NCBI GenBank assembly: GCA_025456015.1
Contig: JALOLK010000018.1
Span: 1 to 41,268 of the forward strand
Source: Candidatus Nanopelagicales bacterium
GTDB taxonomy: Bacteria; Actinomycetota; Actinomycetes; S36-B12; CAIYMF01
Length of the DNA: 41,268 nucleotides
Direction: 5' to 3'
A program made the translations under genes and the position numbers. The notes below the pieces were generated by a model. The model worked only from the letters and a program-made list of their open reading frames with translations. It ran no database searches and was not told where the DNA came from. The stretch's first letter is position 1; the number at the start of each line of letters is the position of its first letter. Shown here in pieces: positions 8,533 to 17,653 of this stretch.

Positions 8533-9941
8533 GGGGTGCTCCCTCCCGTGCGGGCGGCCAGCAGGTCCAGGACCTCCGGGCCGAGCAGGACGATGTCGCC
8601 GGCGCCCAGGGTCATGACGAGGTCACCGGGCCGAGCCCGGTCGGCCAGGTGCCCGGCCACCGCCGACCACGAGGGCTCGAACACCACCCGGTCGGCCGGC
8701 AGCGGCACGTGGGCAGCCATCGACTGCCCGCTGGCTCCCGGGATCGGCTCCTCGCCCGGGGCGTACACCTCGAGGACCACGACGTGGTCGGCCAGGCCCA
8801 GCGCCTCGCCGAACTCCTCGACGAACATCGCGGTGCGGTAGTAGTGGTGGGCCTGGAAGGCCACCACGAGGTTGCCCTCCCCCACCACCTCGCGGGCGGC
8901 GCGCAGCGTGGCGGCGATCTCCGTGGGGTGGTGGGCGTAGTCGTCGAACACCCGCACCCCGCCGACCTCGCCCTTGAAGTCGAACCGGCGCCGGGTACCG
9001 GTGAACAGCGCCAAGCCCTCGGCGAGGTCCTCGGCCCGGAAGCCCAGGCCGAGGCCGGTGACCAGGGCCGCGGCGGCGTTGCGCGCGTTGTGCTCGCCGT
9101 GCACGGCCAGGCGCAGCATCACCTCGCTGCCGTCGGGCCCGGTGAGTCGGGCGCGCACGCCGGACGCGGAGGTCACCACGTCGTGCAGGACGTGGTCGGC
9201 CGCCTGGTCGGTCCCATAGGTGCGCACGTCCACCCCCCGCTCCCGCGCGGCTCGGGCCAGCCGCACGGCACCCGGGTCGTCGGCGCACGTCACCAGGAAC
9301 CCGCCGGACCCGGCCAGTCCCACGGCGAACGCGAGGAAGGCCTGCTCGAGCGCCTCGAACGTGCCCCAGTGGTCCAGATGGTCGGGCTCCACGTTCGTCA
9401 CGATGCCGGCCGCCGCCGGCAGGGCGAGGAACGAGCCGTCGGACTCGTCGGCCTCCACGACGAAGAGCGCACCGCTGCCCTGGTGGGCGTTGGCCCCGGA
9501 GTCGTTGAGCTCGCTGCCGATCGCGTACGACGGGTCCGCCCCGCAGTGCTGCAGGGCGATCGTGAGCATCGAGGTCGTGGTGGTCTTGCCGTGCGTGCCA
9601 GCCACCGCCACGCCGGTGGAGCCCGCCATGAGCGCCGCGAGCGCCTCTGCCCGCGGCACCACCGGGATCCCCGCCGCGTCGGCGGCCAGCACCTCCGGGT
9701 TGTCGGCCCGGATCGCGGTGGAGACCAGGACGACGTCAACGCCGGCCACGTGCTCGGCCGCGTGCCCGACCTGGGCGTCGATGCCCAGCGCCCGCAGGGC
9801 CACGAGCCGCTTGGACTCCCGGGCGTCGCTGCCCGAGACCGTGACCCCACGCGCGGCCAGGATGCGCGCGATGCCGGACATGCCGGCCCCACCGATCCCG
9901 ACGATGTGCACGTGCCCGGTCAGGGCGACCTCGCCGGCCAT
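8529..9941 (-). CDS. murC: UDP-N-acetylmuramate--L-alanine ligase MurC
   Basis: ATP-dependent ligase adding L-Ala to UDP-MurNAc, the first peptide step of peptidoglycan synthesis (cytoplasm). 470 residues. GIGGAGMSG (15-23) is the UDP-binding loop; GTHGKTTTT (115-123) is the P-loop; EADESDGSF, NVEPDHLDHWG and the DDYAHHPTE substrate motif follow. ATG 9941 is preferred because GGAGG lies 7 bases upstream; a GTG at 9947 overlaps the murG stop (GTGA) but would have the ribosome site too close. It overlaps ftsQ by 4 bases. No truncation is seen. Confidence 0.96.
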   Translation of the reverse strand: MAGEVALTGHVHIVGIGGAGMSGIARILAARGVTVSGSDARESKRLVALRALGIDAQVGHAAEHVAGVDVVLVSTAIRADNPEVLAADAAGIPVVPRAEALAALMAGSTGVAVAGTHGKTTTTSMLTIALQHCGADPSYAIGSELNDSGANAHQGSGALFVVEADESDGSFLALPAAAGIVTNVEPDHLDHWGTFEALEQAFLAFAVGLAGSGGFLVTCADDPGAVRLARAARERGVDVRTYGTDQAADHVLHDVVTSASGVRARLTGPDGSEVMLRLAVHGEHNARNAAAALVTGLGLGFRAEDLAEGLALFTGTRRRFDFKGEVGGVRVFDDYAHHPTEIAATLRAAREVVGEGNLVVAFQAHHYYRTAMFVEEFGEALGLADHVVVLEVYAPGEEPIPGASGQSMAAHVPLPADRVVFEPSWSAVAGHLADRARPGDLVMTLGAGDIVLLGPEVLDLLAARTGGSTP

Positions 9942-9943
9942 CC

Positions 9944-11035
9944 TCACTCCTCCCCTGCCACGTCCGCTGGTCGTGCGACGGCCAGCACCAGGTCGGCCAG
10001 GCGCTCGTCGGCGTCGCGCACGCCGTGCGCCAGGGCGGCCCGGCCCATCCGCTCGAGCCGCTCGGGGTCGGCCACCAGGGCCCCGACGTCGGCGGCCAGG
10101 GCCGCGGCGTCCAGCGCCTCGTCGGCCACCAGCAGCCCTCCCCCGGCATTGACCACGGGCAGCGCGTTGAGCCGCTGCTCGCCGTTGCCGATCGGGAAGG
10201 GCACGTAGATCGCGGGCAGGCCGACGGCGGCCAGCTCGGCGCAGGTCATGGCCCCGCTGCGGCTGACGACGAGGTCGGCGGCCGCGTAGGCCAGGTCCAT
10301 GCGGTCCAGGTAGGCCACCGGGTGGTACCCGGCTGGGCGCTCGGTGACCGCGGCCAGGTTGGCGTGGCCCACGGCGTGCAGCACCTGCAGGCCCAGGCCC
10401 AGCAGCGTGGGCAGCGCGCCGGCGACGGCGGCGTTGATCCGTTGCGCCCCCTGGGAGCCGCCGAACACGAGCAGCACCGGGCCGTCGGCCGCGAGCCCGA
10501 GCTCGGCCCGGGCCTGCTCGCGCATGGCGGCGCGGTCCAGGGTGGCGATCGCCCGGCGCAGCGGGATGCCGATGCGGGTGGCACCCGGCAGGCTCCCGGC
10601 CGCCGCCTCCACCACGTGCGGGGTGAACCGCGCGCCCAGCCGGTTGGCCAGGCCCGGCCGGGCGTTGGCCTCGTGGATGACCAGGGGCGTGCCGGTCCTG
10701 CGCGCTGCCAGGTAGGCCGGCAGGGCCACGTAGCCGCCGAACCCGACGACGACGTCGGCGTGCACCTCGCGCAGGATCGCCTCGGTCATCGCCAGCGCGC
10801 CACGGACCCGCCCGGGCAGGGTGAGCAACTCGCCCGACGGCCGCCGGGGCAGCGGCACCGCCGGGATCAGCCGCAGCTCGTACCCACGGGCCGGCACCAG
10901 CCGGCCCTCGAGGCCCTTCTCCGTGCCCAGCGCGGTGATGCCGATGCCCGGGTCGCGCCGGCGCAGCGCGTCGGCGGTGTTGAGGGCGGGTTCGATGTGG
11001 CCGGCGGTGCCCCCGCCGGCCAGGACGACGTGCAT
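9944..11035 (-). CDS. murG: MurG, lipid II-forming GlcNAc transferase
   Basis: GT28 glycosyltransferase that adds GlcNAc to lipid I on the inner membrane face, giving lipid II. 363 residues beginning [18 protein letters not shown], where GGGTAGH (7-13) is the diphosphate-binding loop. [28 protein letters not shown] and the UDP-GlcNAc-binding [18 protein letters not shown] complete the family pattern. ATG 11035 lies 2 bp after the ftsW stop. The open frame continues far upstream, but that part overlaps ftsW in another frame and is not real. Confidence 0.96.
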   Translation of the reverse strand: MHVVLAGGGTAGHIEPALNTADALRRRDPGIGITALGTEKGLEGRLVPARGYELRLIPAVPLPRRPSGELLTLPGRVRGALAMTEAILREVHADVVVGFGGYVALPAYLAARRTGTPLVIHEANARPGLANRLGARFTPHVVEAAAGSLPGATRIGIPLRRAIATLDRAAMREQARAELGLAADGPVLLVFGGSQGAQRINAAVAGALPTLLGLGLQVLHAVGHANLAAVTERPAGYHPVAYLDRMDLAYAAADLVVSRSGAMTCAELAAVGLPAIYVPFPIGNGEQRLNALPVVNAGGGLLVADEALDAAALAADVGALVADPERLERMGRAALAHGVRDADERLADLVLAVARPADVAGEE

Positions 11036-11037
11036 GC

Positions 11038-12276
11038 TCAGCGCTCCCCCACCGGGGCGGCGCGGCGGCGCGCGCCCGCCCCGCCGGCCTCGTGCTTGGC
11101 GAAGGCCAGCAGGATGCCGATGGCCATGAGCGAGGGCAGCAGCGACGAGCCGCCGTAGGAGACGAATGGCAGCGTCACGCCGGTGATCGGCAGCAGCTGC
11201 AGCACCGCGCCGAGGTTCACCATCGCCTGGCCCATGAGCCAGGCGATGATCCCGACGCAGACCACCCGGACGAAGACGTCGTTGGTCCGGATGGCCATGC
11301 GCATCGTGAAGACCGTGATGGCCGCGAAGAGGCCCACGACCGTGAGCGCCCCGAGCAGGCCCAGCTCCTCGCCGATGACGGGGAAGATGAAGTCGGTGTG
11401 CGCCGCGGGCAGGGCGCCCCACTTCTCGCGGCTGCCGCCCAGGCCCACGCCCCACCAGCCCCCGGTGCCGAGCGCGTACTTGCCCTGCAGCAGCTGCCAG
11501 CCGGCGCCGTCGAGGTCGCCCTCGGGGTGCAACCAGGCGGTGAACCGCCGGATGCGGTAGCCCGCGGTCAGCGACAGGGCCGCGATGCCGGCCACCCCGA
11601 GCACGCCCAGGCCCACGAAGATGCGCATGGGGGCGCCGGCGACGAAGAGCAGCCCGGCCACGATGATGGCCAGGATGATCGCGGTGCCCAGGTCGCCCTG
11701 CAGCACGACCACGCCGACCACCAGGCCGGCCACGCCGAGGAACGGCCAGGCCAGCTGGCGCCACTCGTCGAGCACCCGTTCCCGCCGGGTGAACAGGTCC
11801 GCGGCCCACAGGATGAGGGCGAGCTTGGCGAACTCCGAGGGCTGCAGCCGGAAGGGGCCGAACAGGTCGATCCAGTTGCGCTGGCCGGCCACCGAGACAC
11901 CGATCCCCGGCACGAACAGCAGCAGCAGCAGGATGGCCGCCCCGATCATGAACGGGGTGCTGAACCGGCGCAGCACGGGCACCGGCATCCGGGACAGCAC
12001 CACCATGGCCACGAGGCCAGCTGTGGCGAACATGGCCTGGCGGGTGAACAGCGTGAACGCCGAGCCGGTGGTGTCGTAGGACTCCACGCTCGAGGAGCTG
12101 AGCACCATCACCAGGCCCAGGACGAGCAGCAGCATCGCCGAGCCCAGGATCAGGTAGTAGGGCGCCATCGGGTGCTCGTTGACCCGCTCGCGCCAGCTCG
12201 GCTCGGCCGGCGCCGCGGGTGTGGACGGGGCTCGGCCTGGGGCCGTGGGCCCCGCCGGTCCGGTCACCTGGGTCAC
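11038..12276 (-). CDS. ftsW: Septal SEDS glycosyltransferase FtsW
   Basis: Polytopic SEDS polymerase that builds septal glycan with FtsI. 412 residues with about ten hydrophobic segments. [32 protein letters not shown] (with the conserved Asp of SEDS enzymes nearby) and [19 protein letters not shown] are all recognisable; the C-terminus is short and basic. GTG 12276 overlaps the murD stop as GTGA with AGGAGG 4 bases upstream; the next GTG (12267) is a possible alternative. It is followed directly by murG. Confidence 0.95.
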   Translation of the reverse strand: MTQVTGPAGPTAPGRAPSTPAAPAEPSWRERVNEHPMAPYYLILGSAMLLLVLGLVMVLSSSSVESYDTTGSAFTLFTRQAMFATAGLVAMVVLSRMPVPVLRRFSTPFMIGAAILLLLLFVPGIGVSVAGQRNWIDLFGPFRLQPSEFAKLALILWAADLFTRRERVLDEWRQLAWPFLGVAGLVVGVVVLQGDLGTAIILAIIVAGLLFVAGAPMRIFVGLGVLGVAGIAALSLTAGYRIRRFTAWLHPEGDLDGAGWQLLQGKYALGTGGWWGVGLGGSREKWGALPAAHTDFIFPVIGEELGLLGALTVVGLFAAITVFTMRMAIRTNDVFVRVVCVGIIAWLMGQAMVNLGAVLQLLPITGVTLPFVSYGGSSLLPSLMAIGILLAFAKHEAGGAGARRRAAPVGER

Positions 12277-13739
12277 GCGCCCTCCTGGAGTGCTGCCACG
12301 GCCTGCGCGAACTGCTCGCCCCGCTGCGCGTAGTCGGTGAACATGTCCCACGACGCGCACCCGGGGGCCAGCAGGACCGTGTCGCCGGGCCTCGCCATGG
12401 CCGCGGCTGCCGCCACGACCTCCGCCATGGCACCAGTGTCGGTGCGCGACACCTCGACGATCGGCAGATCCGGCGCGTGTCGCGCGAGCGCGTCGGCGAT
12501 GACGGCCCGGTCCACGCCCAGCAGCACGACGCCGGCCATGCGCTCGCGGGCGGCGAGGATGAGGTCGTCGAAGGACTGCCCCTTGGCCATGCCCCCGGCG
12601 ATCCACACGACCCGCTCGTAGGCCAGCAGCGAGGTCTGCGCCGCGTGGCAGTTCGTGGCCTTCGAGTCGTCGACGTAGCGCACGCCCGCCACCGTGCCGA
12701 CGTCGGCGATGCGGTGCCCCGCCGGGGTGAAGGCCCGCAGCCCGTCGCGGACCGCGGCGGCCGGCACGCCGTGGGCGCGGGCCAGGGCGGCGGCGGCCAG
12801 GGCGTTGGCCACGTTGTGCGGGGCGGACGGGCGCACGTCGGCCAGGGTGGCCAGCTCCTGGGCCGCCTCGCGCCGGTTGGCCACGAACGCCCGGTCGACC
12901 AGCACGTCCTCGACCACGCCCAGCATCGAGATGTCCGGCACGCCGAGCGTGAAGCCGATCGCCCGGCAGCCCTCGACGACGTCGGCCTGCTCCACCATCC
13001 GCAGGGTGGCCTCGTCGGCCACGTTGTAGACCGCTGCCACCTGCGTGCGCTCGTAGATGCGCGCCTTGGCCGCGACGTAGGCCTCCATCGAGCCGAACAG
13101 GTCCACGTGGTCCTCGGCGATGTTCAGGCACACCGAGGCCTGCGGGCTCATCGTGTGCAGGAACGGCAGCTGCGGGGCGCCGACCTCCACGGCGATGGCG
13201 TCGAGGGCCCCCGGCGGGGTGGCCTCGGCCATGACGACCTCCACCATGGACACCCCGATGTTGCCCGCCGCCACCGTGCGCAGGCCCGCGGCGCGCAGCA
13301 TCGACTCGAGCATGAGGGTCGTCGTGGTCTTGCCGTTCGTGCCGGTGACCACCAGCCACGGCGCGGCACCCGTGGCCGGACGCAGCCGCCAGGCCAGCTC
13401 CAGCTCGCCCCAGACCGGCACGCCCGCGGCCTGGGCCGCGACGATGACCGGTGCCCGTGGCGGCAGCCCCGGGGAGACCACGAGCAGGTCCGCGGCGCCG
13501 GGCAGCGTGTCGCCGTCGCCCAGGCGCACCGTCGCGCCGAGCATGCCGAGCACCCGGCCGCGCTCCTGCTGGCGCGCGCCGTCCGCGGCGTCGACCACGG
13601 TCACCGAAGCCCCGAGGGCGAGCAGGGCGTCGGCGGCGGCGAACCCGGCGATGCCCACCCCGGCCACCACGACGTGCAGGCCCGACCAGTCGGCGTCGCG
13701 GTGCAGCCCGGCGATGCGCCCTGCGTCCGGGGCGCTCAC
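12273..13739 (-). CDS. murD: UDP-MurNAc-L-Ala:D-glutamate ligase MurD
   Basis: Cytoplasmic ATP-dependent ligase adding D-Glu to UDP-MurNAc-L-Ala. 488 residues: an N-terminal Rossmann domain ([17 protein letters not shown]), P-loop GTNGKTTTT (133-141) and C-terminal [15 protein letters not shown]. The substrate motif usually written EVSSFQL reads EVGAPQL here, and EDHLDWHGS reads [10 protein letters not shown] recall similar variants in other actinobacteria, so function is probably intact. GTG 13739 overlaps the mraY stop (GTGA); ATG 13751 is an alternative. Its coupled translation depends on ribosomes finishing mraY in frame, which the mraY frameshift would prevent. Confidence 0.94.
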   Translation of the reverse strand: MSAPDAGRIAGLHRDADWSGLHVVVAGVGIAGFAAADALLALGASVTVVDAADGARQQERGRVLGMLGATVRLGDGDTLPGAADLLVVSPGLPPRAPVIVAAQAAGVPVWGELELAWRLRPATGAAPWLVVTGTNGKTTTTLMLESMLRAAGLRTVAAGNIGVSMVEVVMAEATPPGALDAIAVEVGAPQLPFLHTMSPQASVCLNIAEDHVDLFGSMEAYVAAKARIYERTQVAAVYNVADEATLRMVEQADVVEGCRAIGFTLGVPDISMLGVVEDVLVDRAFVANRREAAQELATLADVRPSAPHNVANALAAAALARAHGVPAAAVRDGLRAFTPAGHRIADVGTVAGVRYVDDSKATNCHAAQTSLLAYERVVWIAGGMAKGQSFDDLILAARERMAGVVLLGVDRAVIADALARHAPDLPIVEVSRTDTGAMAEVVAAAAAMARPGDTVLLAPGCASWDMFTDYAQRGEQFAQAVAALQEGA

Positions 13740-14744
13740 CCGCTGATCCATTCGGCGTAGAACAGGGCCAGGGCCGCGGAGACGCACAGGCCCTGGATGA
13801 GCCAGAAGCGCACGACGATCGTGACCTCCTGCCAGCCGCCCATCTCGAAGTGGTGGTGCAGCGGGGCCATCCGCAGGACCCGCCGGCCGGTGAGCTTGAA
13901 CGAGCCGACCTGGGCGATCACCGACAGCGTGATGATGACGAACAGCCCGCCCATGAGCACGAAGAGCATCTCGGTGCGGCTCATGATGGCCAGGGCCGCC
14001 ATCGCCCCGCCGAGCGCGAGGCTGCCGGTGTCGCCCATGAAGATCTGCGCGGGGCTGGTGTTCCACCAGAGGAACCCGAAGCAGGCCCCGGCGCAGGCGA
14101 CCGCGAAGGTGGCCAGGTCCAACGGGTCGCGCACGGCGTAGCAGCCGGCGCCGGCCTCGATCGCACAGCTCTGCCCGAACTGCCAGACGTTGATGAGGGT
14201 GTACCCGCCGAAGACCAGCACGGATGCCCCGGCGGCCAGGCCGTCGAGGCCGTCGGTGAGGTTCACCCCGTTCGTGATCGCGGTGACGATGAACCAGATC
14301 CACAGCAGGAACAGCCCGAGCGGCAGCACCCAGGCGGTGTCACGGACCAGCGAGATCGCCTGGGAGGCCGGGGTCAGCCCCGCATCGTCGGGGAACCGGG
14401 TCGCCAGCCAGGCGAAGCTCAGGGCGACCGCGGCCTGGCCGAGCAGCTTCGTGCGCGCCCGGACGCCACCGCTGCGCGACTTGCGCCAGCAGGCCCGACG
14501 GCGTCGGAGGCGTCCAGCGGATCAGGTGGGACAGCCCGTAGCCGAGCAGCACGGCGATGACGATCGCCAGCCCACCCATCGAGGGCGTGCCCTTCTTGCC
14601 GCTGTGCTCGGGGTAGACGATGCCGTCCGCGGACTCCCGGATGGCCTGGGCGAGGTTGCGCCGGGTGAGCACCTTGATGAGCAGCGGGGTGCCGAGCAGG
14701 GCGACCATCGCCGAGATGATGGCGCTCAGGACGATCTGGATCAC
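13736..14744 (-). CDS. mraY: MraY phospho-MurNAc-pentapeptide translocase, frame broken by deletion
   Basis: Membrane enzyme that makes lipid I from UDP-MurNAc-pentapeptide and undecaprenyl phosphate. The N-terminal part from GTG 14744 (overlapping murF, GTGA) reads [20 protein letters not shown], then [10 protein letters not shown] and a second membrane segment ending SGLLA. The frame then breaks near 14484-14486. The other frame resumes with [17 protein letters not shown] and runs through [27 protein letters not shown] and [10 protein letters not shown] to the stop at 13736. The missing piece, about 20 residues, normally holds the GFLDDYIK segment with two catalytic aspartates. The 1009-base span is not a multiple of three. 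As written it is dead; for an essential single-copy gene a sequence or assembly error is the likeliest cause. Confidence 0.92.
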
Positions 14745-16126
14745 GGGGCCTCCTCCAGCAGCGCACGCGCCACGTGCTCCAGCCCGACCGAGCGGGAGGC
14801 CTTCACGAGGACGACGTCGCCGGGCCGCAGCAGGTCGCGCAGCATCGCCAGTGCGGCGTCGGCATCCGGCACCCACTGGGCCTCGCCGTCCCAGGAGCCC
14901 TCCTGGGCGGCGCCGAGGAAGAGCGGACGGGCCCCCTGGCCCACCGCGATCGTGCGCCACACGTCCAGCCGCACCGCCAGCCGGCCGATCGCGTCGTGCT
15001 CGGCGATCGTGTCGGCGCCGAGCTCCTTCATCTCGCCGAGCACCGCGAACGTGCGCCCACCCGGCTGGCGCATGGCGGCCAGCGCCCGCAGCGCCGCGCG
15101 CATGGACTCGGGGTTGGCGTTGTACGCGTCGTTCACGACGGTGACCCCGTCCGGGGTCGTGGCCACCTCCATGCGCCACTGGCTGCGTGGGGTGGCCGCG
15201 GCCAGCAGCGCGCCGACCCGCTCGAGCGGCAGGCCGAGCTCGAGGGCCACCGCGGCGGCCGCGCAGGCGTTGGCCGCCATGTGCTCACCGACCATCTGCA
15301 GCTGCACCGCCACCGAGCTGCCGCCGGCGTGCAGGGTGAAGCCGGGCCTGGCCAGCGGGTCCAGCTCGAGGTCGGTCATGCGGACCTCGGCGGCCGGGCT
15401 GGCGCCGAAGCGCACGACCCGGGCGGTGGTGCGGGCGGCCATGGCCGCGACGAGGGGGTCGTCGGCGTTGAGCACGGCCAGGCCGTCGGCGTGCAGCGCC
15501 TCGACGATCTCGCCCTTGGCCAGGGCGATGACCTCCCGGGTACCGAACTCGCCGAGGTGCGCCGAGCCGACGTTGAGCACCACGCTGACGTCCGGGCCCG
15601 CGATGCCGCAGAGCGTGGCGATGTGGCCCAGGCCCCGCGCGCCCATCTCGAGCACCAGGAACCGGGTGGCCTCGGTGGCCCGCAGGATGGTCAGGGGCAG
15701 GCCGACCTCGGTGTTGAACGAGCCGGCCGGCGCCACCGTGGGGCCGAGGTCCTCGAGCAGCCCGGCGATGAGGTCCTTGGTCGTGGTCTTGCCCGACGAG
15801 CCGGTGAGCGCCACGACGCGGGCGTCGGGCAGGGCGGCCAGCGTGTGCCTGGCCAGCCGGCCCAGGGCGGCCACCGGGTCGTCGACCACGATGGTGGGCT
15901 GGCCGGTCGGCCGCGAGCCCAGCGTGACCACGGCACCGGCGTCGTGCGCCGCCGCGGCGAAGTCGTGGCCATCCACGCGCTGCCCCACGATGGCGACGTA
16001 GCAGTCCCCCGGCTGCACCCGGCGCGAGTCGGCGGCGGCCCCGGTGACCGGGCGGGTGGGGTCCGGGCAGTCCACCAGCCGGCCCCCGACGGCCGCGGCC
16101 ACCCCGGCGATGTCGATGCTGATCAC
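14741..16126 (-). CDS. murF: UDP-MurNAc-tripeptide--D-Ala-D-Ala ligase MurF
   Basis: Cytoplasmic ligase completing the pentapeptide precursor. 461 residues: N-terminal MurF domain (DSRRVQPGDCYVAIVGQRVDGHDF), P-loop GSSGKTTTK (109-117), the conserved carbamylated-lysine region, EMGARGLGHI, and NDAYNANPESMRAAL, the MurF hallmark. GTG 16126 has GGAGG 7 bases upstream and overlaps the murE stop (GTGA); the stop overlaps mraY the same way. The longer upstream reading is out of frame with murE and rejected. Confidence 0.95.
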   Translation of the reverse strand: MISIDIAGVAAAVGGRLVDCPDPTRPVTGAAADSRRVQPGDCYVAIVGQRVDGHDFAAAAHDAGAVVTLGSRPTGQPTIVVDDPVAALGRLARHTLAALPDARVVALTGSSGKTTTKDLIAGLLEDLGPTVAPAGSFNTEVGLPLTILRATEATRFLVLEMGARGLGHIATLCGIAGPDVSVVLNVGSAHLGEFGTREVIALAKGEIVEALHADGLAVLNADDPLVAAMAARTTARVVRFGASPAAEVRMTDLELDPLARPGFTLHAGGSSVAVQLQMVGEHMAANACAAAAVALELGLPLERVGALLAAATPRSQWRMEVATTPDGVTVVNDAYNANPESMRAALRALAAMRQPGGRTFAVLGEMKELGADTIAEHDAIGRLAVRLDVWRTIAVGQGARPLFLGAAQEGSWDGEAQWVPDADAALAMLRDLLRPGDVVLVKASRSVGLEHVARALLEEAP

Positions 16127-17646
16127 GCCAATCCCTCCATCGCCGCGCGCAGCGCGACCCGATCGTCGAACGGGGTCACCACGCCGGCGGCCTCCTGGCC
16201 CTGCTCGTGGCCCTTGCCCAGCACGAGCACCGCGTCCCCGGGGCGCGCCATCCCCGTGGCGATGCCGATGGCCAGCGCCCGGTCGCCCTCGACGAGGACC
16301 TGGGCCCGGGAACGCCGTTCGACCCGGGCCGTCCCCAGGGCGATCGCCTCGCGGATGGCCAGGGCGGACTCGCTGCGCGGGTTGTCGTCGGTCACGACCA
16401 GGACGTCGGCCCCGCGGGCAGCCACCTCGCCCATGAGCGCGCGCTTGTCGTGGTCGCGGTCGCCCCCGGCGCCGAGCACGACGATCACCCGTCCCCCGGG
16501 CTCGAGCGCCTCGCGCGCAGCGGCGATCGCGCGCGCCACGGCGTCCGGGGTGTGGGCGTAGTCCACGACCGCCAGGAACGGCTGCCCCGCGTCCACCCGC
16601 TCCATGCGCCCGGGCACCCCCGGGCACGCGGCGATCGCTGCGGCCGCGGCCTCGGCGCGCACCCCGTGGTGGACGGCAGCCGCCAGGGCGGCCAGTGCAT
16701 TGGCCAGGTTGAACCGCCCGGGCAGTCCGACGCCGGCCGCCACCGCCTCGCCGTGCGGCCCGAACGCGGTGAAGCGCTGCGCGCCGTGCGTGCCGCGGCG
16801 CTCCTCGCCCACGTGCCAGTCGGCCTGGGCCTCGACCCCGTAGGTCGTGGTCGGCAGCCCGGCGGCACGGGCCAGCTCGGCCATCCGTCGCCCCCACGGG
16901 TCGTCGACGCAGACCAGCGCGGCCCGGGCGCGCTCGGGGGTGAACAGCCTGGCCTTGGCCGCGAAGTAGGCGTCCATGTCGCCGTGGAAGTCCAGGTGGT
17001 CCTGGCTGAGGTTGGTGAACACGGCCAGGCCGAACCGCACCCCGTCCACCCGGCCCAGCGCCAGCGCGTGGCTGGAGACCTCCATCGTGACCGCCTCGAC
17101 GCCACGCTGGCGCATGACGGCCAGCAGGGCGTGCACCTCGGGCGCCTCGGGCGTGGTGCGCACCGACGGCAGCACCTCGTCGCCGATCTGCGTGGCCACC
17201 GTGCCGATCAGCCCGGTGCGGCGCGGGCCCGCCCGCAGGGCCGCGTCCAGCAGCCAGCTCGCCGTGGTCTTGCCGTTGGTGCCGGTGATCCCCGTGGTGA
17301 CCAGCCCGGCCGCGGGGTCCCCGTAGAGCCAGGCCGCGATCCGGCCGAGCTCCGCGCGCGGATCGGCGACCTCGAGCACGGGCAGGTCCACCCCGCCGGC
17401 CTCCGCGATGATCGCGACCCCCTGCGGGTCGGTGAGGATCGCCGCCCCGCCGTTGGCAGCCGCCTGGGCGGCGAACCGCGCCCCGTGCGTGGTGAAGCCG
17501 GGCAGGGCGGCGTAGAGGTCCCCCGGGCGCACGGCGCGCGAGTCCAGGGTGACGCCACTGAGATGGGCTGGGGGCCCGTCCGGCAGGCCGAGCCTCGCCC
17601 GCAGGGCGCTGCCGCTGGCGCGGACGCCGTCCGGGCGAACCGTCAC
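16123..17646 (-). CDS. murE: UDP-MurNAc-tripeptide synthetase MurE (meso-DAP type)
   Basis: Cytoplasmic ligase adding the third peptide residue. 507 residues: DSRAVRPGDLYAALPG, P-loop GTNGKTT (122-128), TMEVSSHALALGRVDG, NLSQDHLDFHGDM, DYAHTPDA, and DNPR at 421-424, the motif that selects meso-diaminopimelate rather than lysine. GKGHEQGQE follows. GTG 17646 lies 7 bases after the ftsI stop behind GAGGG. This indicates meso-DAP peptidoglycan in the host. Confidence 0.96.
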   Translation of the reverse strand: MTVRPDGVRASGSALRARLGLPDGPPAHLSGVTLDSRAVRPGDLYAALPGFTTHGARFAAQAAANGGAAILTDPQGVAIIAEAGGVDLPVLEVADPRAELGRIAAWLYGDPAAGLVTTGITGTNGKTTASWLLDAALRAGPRRTGLIGTVATQIGDEVLPSVRTTPEAPEVHALLAVMRQRGVEAVTMEVSSHALALGRVDGVRFGLAVFTNLSQDHLDFHGDMDAYFAAKARLFTPERARAALVCVDDPWGRRMAELARAAGLPTTTYGVEAQADWHVGEERRGTHGAQRFTAFGPHGEAVAAGVGLPGRFNLANALAALAAAVHHGVRAEAAAAAIAACPGVPGRMERVDAGQPFLAVVDYAHTPDAVARAIAAAREALEPGGRVIVVLGAGGDRDHDKRALMGEVAARGADVLVVTDDNPRSESALAIREAIALGTARVERRSRAQVLVEGDRALAIGIATGMARPGDAVLVLGKGHEQGQEAAGVVTPFDDRVALRAAMEGLA

Positions 17647-17653
17647 GCCGCCC

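Noticed and set aside
9944-12433. An 829-codon frame joining murG to upstream sequence
   Set aside because: Only the murG part has family features; the upstream half is antisense-like composition overlapping ftsW and murD in their true frames.
13133-13220. EVGAPQL in place of EVSSFQL in MurD as a sign of inactivation
   Set aside because: The P-loop and C-terminal motifs are intact and I recall similar variants in other actinobacteria; probably a lineage variant.
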